8,350 bases of DNA from JBOGGX01 sp050744245 (GTDB taxonomy: Bacteria; Actinomycetota; Acidimicrobiia; Acidimicrobiales; JBOGGX01). The stretch is taken from contig JBOGGX010000285.1 in assembly GCA_050744245.1 (NCBI GenBank), positions 1-8,350 of the forward strand, written 5' to 3'. Positions 1 through 6,532 of this stretch are shown one piece after another (position 1 is the stretch's first letter; every line of letters begins with the position of its first letter). The notes below the pieces were generated by a model. It did no database searches and was not told the DNA's origin. It saw only the letters and a list, made by a program, of their open reading frames with translations. The position numbers were made by a program, and so were the translations under genes.

Positions 1-43
1 CGTGGGAAAGATCCACCGAACATTCGCCTGGGGGGTGGGACGC

Positions 44-1904
44 TCAGCCGGGCACGCGGTCGATGTAACACCAGCGCCAGGTCTCGCCCGGTTCGGCCGA
101 CCGCATGACCGGATGGGCCAACGTGTCAAAGTGGATCGCCGCGTGCCGGCCGCGTGACGAGTCGCAGCATCCGACGCGGCCGCAGGTGAGGCATTGCTTG
201 AGGTGCACCCGCTCCCAGCCCAGCACCACGCACTCCTCGCACCCGAGCCCGTCGTCCGCCGCCCGGGGCGGCGACGGTGCGGCGGCCAGGTGGTCACAGG
301 TCGACGGGGCCGCGGGGATGAGCTCCTCGAGGAGCCCGCTGCGCTCCTCCGATTCGCTCATCGCCTGGGTCAGGAGGGCGTCCTCCAGATCGAGCTGCAG
401 CTGTACGGCCCGCAGCAGTTGGTCGTCGAGCTCGCCGGCGTCGCGCAGCTGGAGGAGCACGGGCCTGCTCGGCTGCGGATCATCTCGATCCGCAGCCGCC
501 GGTAGATTCGCGTCGGCGTCGCCGCCTCCTCGCCGGCCAGCCGCCAGACCATGAAGCGGCCCAACTCGACCTTGCGGGTGAGGGCCTCCACCACCTCGGG
601 CGGCGGATGCTCGGCCGCCTCGAGCTCGCGCAGCCGGGCCAGAGCCGCTTCGCTCGCCAGCTCCTGGGCCCGGGCGCGCTGCAGCGTGTCGAGCCTGGGA
701 TCGGGCCGCTCGATGCCGAGCCGGCGGATGACCCACGGGAGCGTCAGGCCCTGCACCACCAGGGTGGCGACGATGACCACCACCGTGAGCACCAGCAACA
801 GGTCGCGGCGCTCGATGGCCAAGGGCGACAGGGCGGCGGCCAGGGAGACCACGCCCCGCATGCCGGCCCAGGACACCACGGCCAGCTGGTTGACCGCCGG
901 CCTCCCGTTCGATCGCCACGGGTCGATGCGGGCCAGATAGGTCATGCCGAAGATCCAGGCCGGCCGGACGACGACCACGGCGCCGAGGACCACGACACTG
1001 GACACGACGAGCTCCGATGCGTCCCAGTCGGTCGAGGTGACGATGCTGTGAGCCGCAGGCCGATCAGCGCGAACACCGCTCCCCTCGAGCACGAAGTGCA
1101 CGGTGCCTCAGACCGCGTTGTCGACCAGCCGAGCCTGCGGGTCCTGGTCGGCGGGTGACCGGTGGGCCAGTAGCAGCCCGGACACGACCACGGCCACCAC
1201 CCCGGACACGTGGAGCAGCTCGGCCGGGATGAAGGCGGCGAACGGCGCCACCAGCGACACCGCCGCGTCGGTCAGGGTGTCGTGGATCTGGCGGCGGATC
1301 CAGCTCAGGACGGCGCCGACGACCGCGCCGACCGCCAGGCCACCGACGCCGACCGCGATGAACCGGCCAACCGCCGGGAGCGCCCCGAACTCCCCGGCCA
1401 CCGCGAGCAGGGCCACCTGGAGGGCGACGAGCGACGTTGCGTCGTTGAACAGGCTCTCGCCCTCGAGCACGGTGAGCGTGGTTCGGTCGAGCCCGCTGCG
1501 ACGGGCCACGGCGGTGGTGGCGACGGCGTCGGGCGGTGCGACCACGGCGCCGAGGGCCATCGCCGTGGCCAGCGAGATGCCGGGCACGACGGCGCTGAGC
1601 CCGACGCCGACGGCCACGACGGCGCTGAGCCCGACGCCGACGGCGAGTGACCCGATGGTGCGGGCGTTATCCCTGCCGGAAGTCGAGCAGCGACGAGCGC
1701 ACGGCCGTGGCGTAGAGCAACGGCGGCAGCACGACGACCATCACCAGCTCGGGATCGAGCGTGATCTCGGGCGCCAGGCATGAACGAGACGGCCACGCCG
1801 GCCAGCACGAGCAGGATGGGTGCCGGCAGCCCGAACCGCCTTGACACGGCGGACACGGCGACGACGCCGACCACGAGCCCGACGACGATCTCGATCGCTT
1901 CCAT
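44..1904 (-). pseudogene. Broken NhaP-type Na+/H+ antiporter with C-terminal UBP zinc finger
   Basis: The pieces together would make a CPA1/NhaP-type sodium/proton antiporter of about 620 residues: hydrophobic helices from the ATG at 1904, the family stretch around GAVVAPPDAVA, FVLEG and FALIGL, WAGMRGVVSLAAAL in the later helices, then a charged cytoplasmic region. The last 80 or so residues are a UBP-type zinc finger (CEEC, CLTC, a further Cys, RHAAIH and AHPVM, ending WRWCYIDRVPG). The reading frame is broken: a shift near 1769-1775 (-2 or +1), +1 in the CCC run at 1671-1673, a TGA at 1108-1110 where the family has Trp, +1 near 1077, -1 near 1047-1050 and -1 in the GGG at 461-463. Between lesions the family motifs are intact, so the damage is recent or is a local sequence error. 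The intact genes to the right, over about 6 kb, show no such breaks, which favours real decay. No good Shine-Dalgarno sequence precedes the ATG. Confidence 0.85.
1585..1644. repeat. Perfect 30-base tandem duplication inside the antiporter
   Basis: Two identical 30-base copies lie at 1585-1614 and 1615-1644. They are in frame with the antiporter reading frame on the minus strand and encode AVGVGLSAVV twice in a row within a membrane helix. From memory of the family, the helix with both copies is close to the usual length, so the duplication may be an old, tolerated part of the gene rather than one of its disabling lesions. Confidence 0.9.
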
Positions 1905-1986
1905 GGCTGGTGCGACGATCCCACATCGGCTGACGGTCCGACGGCACCGGTACCCTGTGCCTCCGCCATCAACGCCGGGAGACGAC

Positions 1987-2234
1987 GTGAGCGAGCCCGA
2001 AGGGCGAGCGAACCATCAACACAGACTGTCCAACTCCTGCTCGATCAGGGTCTGGGTGCGGCGGGCGTAGCCGTGGCTCCGGCGCCGCCGAAGGGCGTCC
2101 TCCTCCTTCCTCCCTCGACCTTGCGAACGGCGTTCCCCGCGTTCAAGAACCCGGCCAACCGCAAGCGGGCGGACCCGCTGACCCATGAGCAGTTCCACTA
2201 CCGCTGAACACTTTCCGATACGAAACGAACACCA
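1987..2234 (+). pseudogene. Remnant of an alpha/beta hydrolase gene
   Basis: The frame from about 2025 to the TGA at 2202-2204 encodes VQLLLDQGLGAAGVAV, then PPKGVLLLP, STLRTAFPAFKNPANRKR and LTHEQFHYR. I recognise this as the middle of an actinobacterial alpha/beta hydrolase family, in which it directly follows the nucleophile elbow (GHSFGG) and continues after HYR into a stretch such as FTNTLSE. Here the elbow is missing upstream, and a stop replaces the continuation. The same frame just past the stop reads TLSDT, which may be the decayed continuation. A well-formed start, GGGAG at 1977-1981 five bases before GTG at 1987, lies upstream in another frame and closes after 28 codons. It may be the original gene start, joined to the fragment by an internal deletion. 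The family call rests on recognition of the motif string. The extent beyond 2025-2204 is inference. Confidence 0.65.
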
Positions 2235-2237
2235 TCG

Positions 2238-2267
2238 TTGACAGGGCTTCGGGCGGGACGGAAGAAT
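2238..2267 (+). promoter_or_regulatory. Likely sigma70-type promoter of the nitrile hydratase operon
   Basis: A perfect TTGACA lies at 2238-2243, followed after 18 bases by AAGAAT at 2262-2267 (four of six matches to TATAAT). This would start transcription near 2274 and leave a leader of about 36 bases before the beta-subunit ATG. It lies directly behind the hydrolase remnant and in the only long non-coding stretch before the operon. No operator palindrome is obvious. Confidence 0.5.
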
Positions 2268-2296
2268 CCGACCGCGGTCACGAGCGGCGATCGGCC

Positions 2297-2306
2297 GGGG
2301 GAGGGG
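2297..2306 (+). promoter_or_regulatory. Strong ribosome binding site for nitrile hydratase beta
   Basis: A purine run, GGGGGAGGGG, contains GGAGG at 2300-2304, five bases before the ATG at 2310. It decides the start: the in-frame TTG at 2238 would add 24 unrelated residues, whereas the ATG at 2310 gives the family's usual N-terminus MDGIHDMGG. Confidence 0.85.
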
Positions 2307-2309
2307 CGC

Positions 2310-2978
2310 ATGGACGGGATCCATGACATGGGGGGCACCGAGGGCTGGGGGACGGTGGCGATCGATCCCGACGAGCCGGTCTTCGGGGCGGAGTGGGAGA
2401 GGAAGGCGTTCGCCTTCGGCGTCCTGTCGGCCAGGATGTCGGGCACCAACTTCGATGCGATGCGCCACGCGATCGACCGCCAACACCCTTACGACTACCT
2501 GGTCGACGGCTACTACGGCCGCTGGCTCGGATGCGTGGAACTGCTGTTGATCGAGAGCGGCCTGCTCGCCCCGGGCGCGGTCGAGGCTCGCGCCCGCCGG
2601 CTGCGCGGCGAGGATGTGGTCGAACCCGCGCCACCGGCCGAGGCCACCAAGCCCGACTACGCCCCCACCGCCGCCGGCTCCCTCCGGGAGACCGGTCGCG
2701 CCCCCCGCTTCGCCATCGGCGATCGCGTACGGGCCAGGGCCCACGGTCCATCCGGCCACACCCGGCTGGCCCGCTACGTACGGGGCCACGTCGGCACCGT
2801 CGTGTCGCTGCAGCCGGCCCACCTCCTGCCCGATACCCACGCCCACTTCCTGGGCGAGAACGCCCAACCGGTGTACGCCGTCCGCTTCGACGCCAAGGAG
2901 CTGTGGGGCGACGACGCCGAGGACTTCGTGCTCACCGTCGACCTGTACGACGACTATCTGGAGGCGGTGGATCAGTGA
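2310..2978 (+). CDS. nthB: Nitrile hydratase, beta subunit (cobalt type)
   Basis: Encodes 222 residues, the normal length for the beta subunit. With the alpha subunit it forms the cytoplasmic enzyme that adds water to a nitrile to give the amide. The N-terminus MDGIHDMGGTEGWG is the family signature. The helical N-terminal domain includes RHAI and YLVDGYYGRWL. A Pro/Ala linker around residues 108-130 leads to the C-terminal barrel, with GHTRLARYVRG, the LLPDTHAH region and FDAKELWG, ending in DLYDDYL. Arginines in these conserved segments are expected to contact the oxidised alpha cysteines, although I cannot assign the exact residues here. Beta-before-alpha order is usual for cobalt enzymes. 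A GGAGG at 2960-2964, inside the end of this gene, should serve the overlapping alpha gene. Confidence 0.96.
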   Translation: MDGIHDMGGTEGWGTVAIDPDEPVFGAEWERKAFAFGVLSARMSGTNFDAMRHAIDRQHPYDYLVDGYYGRWLGCVELLLIESGLLAPGAVEARARRLRGEDVVEPAPPAEATKPDYAPTAAGSLRETGRAPRFAIGDRVRARAHGPSGHTRLARYVRGHVGTVVSLQPAHLLPDTHAHFLGENAQPVYAVRFDAKELWGDDAEDFVLTVDLYDDYLEAVDQ

Positions 2979-3577
2979 CCGCGGCACCGCAAGGCGAGGA
3001 CCGCCCTGGACCGGCGCTGCGGGCCGAGGCGCTCGAATCGCTCCTGGTCGAGGCCGGGCTCGTCGCCCCCGACGTGGTCGACGGGCTCATCCGCCGCTAC
3101 GAGCAGGACGTCGGCCCGCTCAACGGGGCCACGGTGGTGGCCAAGGCGTGGACCGACCCTGACTACAAGCGGCGCCTGCTCGAGGACGGAACGACGGCCA
3201 TCGCCGAGCTCGGGTTCAAGGGGCCCCAGGGCGAGCACATCGTCGTCGTCGAGAACACGCCGGAGGTCCACAACGTCGTGGTCTGCACCCTTTGCTCGTG
3301 CTACCCGTGGCCGGTGCTCGGTCTCCCACCGACCTGGTACAAGGACCCGGCCTACCGCTCCCGCATGGTGCGCGAGCCGAGGACCCTGCTGCGTGAGCTC
3401 GGGCTCGACCTCGACGACGACGTCGATGTGCGGGTGTGGGACTCGAGCTCAGAGGTGCGCTACTTCGTGCTCCCGCATCGCCCCGCCGACACCGAGGGCC
3501 TGTCCGACGAGAAGCTAACCGCCCTGGTCACCCGCGATTCGATGGTCGGGGTCGGCCAGCCGGGTCCCGGTCGGTGA
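2975..3577 (+). CDS. nthA: Nitrile hydratase, alpha subunit (cobalt type)
   Basis: Encodes 200 residues and carries the metal site. The metal-binding loop VCTLCSCY places the three cysteines at residues 104, 107 and 109. Thr between the first two cysteines is the cobalt-type form; iron enzymes have Ser. Family knowledge says two of these cysteines are oxidised after translation to sulfinic and sulfenic acids and that the metal is bound by cysteine sulfurs and backbone amides. Other family blocks are present in order: RAEALESLLVE, GPLNGATVVAKAW, GEHIVVVENTPEVHN, YPWPVLGLPPTWYK, VWDSSSEVRY and LVTRDSMVGVG. The start is a GTG overlapping the beta stop (GTGA), with GGAGG ten bases upstream, which implies coupled translation in fixed ratio. 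I see no damage to key residues, so the enzyme should be functional. Confidence 0.97.
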   Translation: MTAAPQGEDRPGPALRAEALESLLVEAGLVAPDVVDGLIRRYEQDVGPLNGATVVAKAWTDPDYKRRLLEDGTTAIAELGFKGPQGEHIVVVENTPEVHNVVVCTLCSCYPWPVLGLPPTWYKDPAYRSRMVREPRTLLRELGLDLDDDVDVRVWDSSSEVRYFVLPHRPADTEGLSDEKLTALVTRDSMVGVGQPGPGR

Positions 3578-3972
3578 GCACCCGGCTCCCTGTCGAGCTC
3601 GACATCGATGGGATGACGGCTCCGCCGCGGGCCAACGGCGAGCTGGTGTTCTCCGCGCCGTGGGAGAGCCGGATCTTCGGCATCACGGTGGCGCTTCATC
3701 AGGATCGGCGGTTCGCCTGGGCGTCGTTCCAGCAGGAGCTGATCCGCTCGATCGGACGGTGGGAATCCGGGCCCGCCGCGGGCGACGCCTCCTCGTACTG
3801 GTCCTGCTGGCTCGACGGCCTCGAACGCCTCCTGGCCGGGCTCGATGTGGTGGCACCGGCCGCGCTTGCCGACCGGGCCGAGGAGCTGGCGGCCCGGGGC
3901 GAAGGCCACGACGACGACCACGGCGACCACGGCGAACACGGCGAACACGGCCACGGCGACGAGCCGCGCTGA
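3574..3972 (+). CDS. Nitrile hydratase activator / accessory protein (P14K/NhlE-like) with His-rich tail
   Basis: Encodes 132 residues. Residues 21-92 (NGELVFSAPWESRIFG, then VAL, FAWASFQQELIRSI and YWSCWLDGLERLL) match the small activator family that resembles the N-terminal half of the beta subunit. In Rhodococcus cobalt enzymes the homologue NhlE forms a complex with alpha, and cobalt loading and cysteine oxidation take place there before alpha is swapped into the mature enzyme. Here residues 111-132 form a tail with six histidines and many aspartates and glutamates, a plausible metal-binding extension. The GTG start overlaps the alpha stop, so translation is probably coupled; no clear Shine-Dalgarno sequence is visible. 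The activator role is a confident family call. The cobalt-donor role of the tail is inference. Confidence 0.88.
   Translation: MSTRLPVELDIDGMTAPPRANGELVFSAPWESRIFGITVALHQDRRFAWASFQQELIRSIGRWESGPAAGDASSYWSCWLDGLERLLAGLDVVAPAALADRAEELAARGEGHDDDHGDHGEHGEHGHGDEPR
3919..3960 (+). repeat. 9-base repeats encoding the His-rich tail of the activator
   Basis: Three units close to CACGGCGAA (3919-3927, 3928-3936, 3937-3945), a 6-base partial unit (3946-3951) and a fourth unit (3952-3960) follow each other in frame. They encode repeated His-Gly-Asp/Glu triplets. Repeat number could vary between strains by slippage, which would change the number of histidines. Confidence 0.85.
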
Positions 3973-4388
3973 TGGCCCGGCCCTCGACGCTCGCCGTTGA
4001 GGCCCGGTGGCTGGGCCGGTACCGGTGCAGGGTCCGCGCCCGCCAGTTCATTGTCGAGGTCGACGAGCCGGCCGAGTCGGGCGGCGACGACGCCGGGCCC
4101 CAGCCGACCGAGTTGTTCCTCGGATCGCTGGCCTCGTGCTTCGCCCTGGCGGTCGGGCATGTCGCCGCCAAGCGCAGCATCGAGCTGGTCGCCGTCGACG
4201 TGACCGCCGTCGGTCGTTACGACGGGCCCAGGTTCGACGCCATCCGGCTCGAGGTCCGGGTCGACCCGGTCGATCCCGAGACCGACGTCGACCTCCTGCT
4301 CGGCCGGGCCCGGGCCGTGTGTTACGTCTCGAACACGCTCGCCCTCGGCCCCGACCTCGAGGTGGTCAGGGTCGACGCCGAGCGCTGA
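3972..4388 (+). CDS. OsmC-family protein
   Basis: Encodes 138 residues with the OsmC/Ohr fold signature. The stretch PTELFLGSLASC places the first redox cysteine at residue 56, and RAVCYVSNTL places the second at residue 117. Characterised members are thiol peroxidases that reduce organic hydroperoxides; others in the superfamily have unknown roles, and the sequence does not say which type this is. The ATG overlaps the activator stop by one base (TGATG), so it is the fourth cistron of the nitrile hydratase operon and not a chance neighbour. This suggests a link to redox handling around the oxidised cysteines of the alpha subunit, but that is inference. The final 67 bases overlap the end of the convergent AllH-like gene. 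No terminator hairpin is evident after it. Confidence 0.85.
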   Translation: MARPSTLAVEARWLGRYRCRVRARQFIVEVDEPAESGGDDAGPQPTELFLGSLASCFALAVGHVAAKRSIELVAVDVTAVGRYDGPRFDAIRLEVRVDPVDPETDVDLLLGRARAVCYVSNTLALGPDLEVVRVDAER

Positions 4389-5092
4389 CCGGTCGCCAGG
4401 CCCAGCCGCAACCCGTACACCAGGTCGGATCCTGACGAGCCCCCAACGGCACGTACATCGCGCAGCGCACGCCTGGCCCCAACCGGATCTCCAGCCGCCA
4501 GCGAGCCCAGGAGTCGGTGAACCGGTTCAATCGACTGGCCGGCCGCGGCCCAGCGGAGGAACGCCCGGCTCACATCGGTCGTCGCGACGCTGGTCGCCGC
4601 CTTCCGCCGGCCGATTGGTCTAAACCGGTTCAGGCCGAGCGCGTCGGCCACGAGGATGCCGGCCAGCACGTCATCACCGGTGGGCGTGAGGCCCGGGCCG
4701 CGACCGCCGATGAGCCGGGCCACACCGCCCAGGTCGCCCGCTTCGAGCAGCGATCGGACGTCCGCCGTCAGCACCGGGTCGAACGGCGAGGCCGCCGGAT
4801 GGAGCATTGCGGAGATCAGGTCGCGCTGGGCCGCCAGACCGCACGGGTCGACGGCCGGAGGTCGCCACCGCCGTTCCGCAGCCACCGCGACCTCGACCTC
4901 CTGACCGGCGACGAACGGCGGCAGCCGGGTGACCCGCAGGTGAACCGGTCCAGACGGAATCGACGGGTCGCCGACGGCCAGGAGGTCGCCACCGAAGTCG
5001 ACATAGCTCACGGTCGAGAAGCAGGCCCGGACCACGCCCACTTCCGTGGACCGCTCGAACCAGGCCGCGCCGGCGTCGGCGACGTCAGGCAC
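4322..5092 (-). CDS. DUF2877 protein, AllH-like carbamoyltransferase subunit
   Basis: Encodes 256 residues from a GTG at 5092, one base after the stop of the AllG-like gene. There is no separate Shine-Dalgarno sequence, so translation is probably coupled. The DUF2877 hallmark GRGPGLTPTGDDVLAG is at residues 130-145. Further family features are TTDVSRAFLRWAAAG at about 171-185 and GGSSGSDLVYGL at about 217-228. In E. coli the DUF2877 protein AllH (YlbF region) works with AllF and AllG as oxamate carbamoyltransferase, which makes carbamoyl phosphate from oxalurate. The last 20 or so residues are unlike the family and come from antisense of osmC, so the domain effectively ends before the 3' overlap. 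The start could lie slightly upstream, because no in-frame ATG is near. Confidence 0.85.
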   Translation of the reverse strand: MPDVADAGAAWFERSTEVGVVRACFSTVSYVDFGGDLLAVGDPSIPSGPVHLRVTRLPPFVAGQEVEVAVAAERRWRPPAVDPCGLAAQRDLISAMLHPAASPFDPVLTADVRSLLEAGDLGGVARLIGGRGPGLTPTGDDVLAGILVADALGLNRFRPIGRRKAATSVATTDVSRAFLRWAAAGQSIEPVHRLLGSLAAGDPVGARRALRDVRAVGGSSGSDLVYGLRLGLATGQRSASTLTTSRSGPRASVFET

Positions 5093-5093
5093 C

Positions 5094-6503
5094 TCAGGCC
5101 AGCCGGCGATCGAGGTCGAGAACCGCGTCTCGAAAGCAGGCGATGGGCGCGGTGGCGACACCCGCACCGATCTGCCCCGTCCCCGCGCTGGCGTGGAGGA
5201 CCCCGGTGGTGACCTTGGGCGTGCGTCCGAGCTCGACCACCCGGCGGGCGTCGACCCCGATAGGCGTGCCACGGAAGTCGAGCAGCGGCATCTTGAACCG
5301 CGAGCTCTCGCCGGCACAGATCGACGCCATGTGCTCGCTCGTCGCCGCGGCGTCGGCCATGGTGCCGCCGACGAACGCGGCGACCGACGGCGACGAGCCG
5401 GCCGCCGCTCCGCCGAGCCCGACCAGTTCGAGCACCGTGCTGTCGCCGACGTCGGGCGCGCCGTCGTCCGGCCCGAAACCGGCGTAGAACATCGCCTGGC
5501 CGACGGCCGGCGCCGGCGCCGAGAACCAGTGGTCCGACCCCGCCAGGGCGACGGCGAACTGCGAGCCGTTGCGGGTCATGGTCGTCACGATCGACGAGTC
5601 GGCCACCTCGGCGGCCCACCCGACCAGCGCCCGGGCGGCGGCCATCGCCATCGTCAGGAAGAACAGGTGGTTGGCCGACAGGAACTCGGCCAGGGCCCGG
5701 CCGGGTTCGCCGCCGAGCTCGACGAGCCGGGGGAGCAGGTTGCGCAGGAGCAGGTTGGTGCTGGCCTGGGTGCGGATGTGGACGTCGTCGCCCATCTGCA
5801 CGCCCTGCCCGGCCAGGCCGACGACGTCGATCGGGCCGTGGCGCCTGACCACCTGGTCGAGCAGGGGCCCGGCGATGTCGCGAAGGAAGCACAAACGCTC
5901 GATGGCGGCGTCGGACTCGACACCGAACCACGCGGTCGCTCCCGGCCCTTGACTGATCGGGGCCATGGCCCGGTTGCCGCCGGCCGCGTTCTCGACGACG
6001 TAGACCGGTTGCGACGGTCCGATGGCGGTCACCATCGGCACCACCGCGTCGTGGTGGTTGGCCGGCTCCAGGCCGATCCCGCCGGCGCCGTCCGTTCGCA
6101 GCCGCCGGTCGGCTTCGCCCACGTCGACCGCCCACCCCTCGGCGACCACCGCGGCGCGCATCGATCGCTGGAGCGGGTCGCAGGCCGTTGCGTAGGCGAT
6201 GGGGGGACCGCAGTGCAGGAGCGTGCGGCTCGGCAGGGCGGGCGCGGCCCGGCCAAGAGGCTCGACGCCGACGAGCATCGGCACGCCCTCGTCCAGGCGG
6301 CGGACGACCTCGGCGTTGGCCGTGTCGACCCGGTCGGCCTGGGGTCCGTAGAGGCGACGAAGCGCCGCCACCAATTCGGGTTCGCCGTCGCCCGGGATGC
6401 GCCAGTCGACCGACACCACCGGCCGGCCCTGGGCCTCGACGGCCTCCGCGAACCGGTTCAGGCCGACGTTGATGACCGCCACCTCGTCGGGCAGGGAGAT
6501 CAT
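5094..6503 (-). CDS. DUF1116 protein, AllG-like carbamoyltransferase subunit
   Basis: Encodes 469 residues, somewhat longer than E. coli AllG (about 420). Family blocks in order: AVINVGLNRFAEAV and VVSVDWR at 9-35, HCGPPIAYATACDP at 97-110, VVENAAGGNRAMAPI at 169-183, GLAGQGVQMGDDVH around 229-242, ANHLFFLTMAMAAA at 277-290, TTMTRNGSQFAVALAG at 307-322, DVGDSTVLELVGLGG at 351-365 and FRGTPIGVD near 410-418. In E. coli this family joins AllF and AllH to transfer a carbamoyl group between oxalurate and phosphate. Here allH follows directly, but allF/fdrA is not in the window, and the genes ahead encode two lyases, so the substrate may not be oxalurate. The ATG at 6503 gives the conserved N-terminus and overlaps the stop of a 10-codon mini-ORF. 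Confidence 0.9.
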   Translation of the reverse strand: MISLPDEVAVINVGLNRFAEAVEAQGRPVVSVDWRIPGDGEPELVAALRRLYGPQADRVDTANAEVVRRLDEGVPMLVGVEPLGRAAPALPSRTLLHCGPPIAYATACDPLQRSMRAAVVAEGWAVDVGEADRRLRTDGAGGIGLEPANHHDAVVPMVTAIGPSQPVYVVENAAGGNRAMAPISQGPGATAWFGVESDAAIERLCFLRDIAGPLLDQVVRRHGPIDVVGLAGQGVQMGDDVHIRTQASTNLLLRNLLPRLVELGGEPGRALAEFLSANHLFFLTMAMAAARALVGWAAEVADSSIVTTMTRNGSQFAVALAGSDHWFSAPAPAVGQAMFYAGFGPDDGAPDVGDSTVLELVGLGGAAAGSSPSVAAFVGGTMADAAATSEHMASICAGESSRFKMPLLDFRGTPIGVDARRVVELGRTPKVTTGVLHASAGTGQIGAGVATAPIACFRDAVLDLDRRLA

Positions 6504-6532
6504 CCGCCGGCCCCGTCGGGGAGGGAGATCAC
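6475..6532 (-). repeat. Imperfect 29-base tandem duplication at the allG-like start
   Basis: On the minus strand, 6532-6504 and 6503-6475 are adjacent near-copies: 17 of the first 19 bases agree, and the ends agree again after a one-base gap. Both copies begin with a start codon (GTG, ATG) followed by the ISLPD codons. Because the unit is not a multiple of three, the upstream copy is in a different frame and closes after 10 codons. Confidence 0.75.
6500..6532 (-). CDS. 10-codon mini-ORF bridging the lyase and allG-like genes
   Basis: A GTG at 6532-6530 overlaps the lyase stop (GTGA). It opens a frame encoding MISLPDGAGG and stops with TGA at 6502-6500, which overlaps the allG-like ATG (ATGA). 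Its first six residues match the allG-like N-terminus MISLPD. It would let terminating ribosomes pass from the lyase to allG across a 25-base gap that has no strong Shine-Dalgarno sequence. Whether it is translated is unknown. Confidence 0.4.
   Translation of the reverse strand: MISLPDGAGG

Noticed and set aside
1930..1956. Possible plus-strand promoter, CTGACG and TACCCT
   Set aside because: The spacer is only about 15 bases and the matches are partial; it cannot be told from chance in this GC-rich interval.
1994..2004. Small hairpin GCCC-GAA-GGGC
   Set aside because: The stem is only four base pairs with no T run, so it is not supported as a terminator or regulatory element.
2016..2987. 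Long minus-strand reading frame of 323 codons opposite nitrile hydratase beta
   Set aside because: It is antisense to a confidently recognised gene, has no family motif and arises from GC-rich codon bias.
4388..4450. Search for a terminator after the OsmC gene
   Set aside because: No GC-rich hairpin followed by T residues was found; the region is coding on the minus strand.
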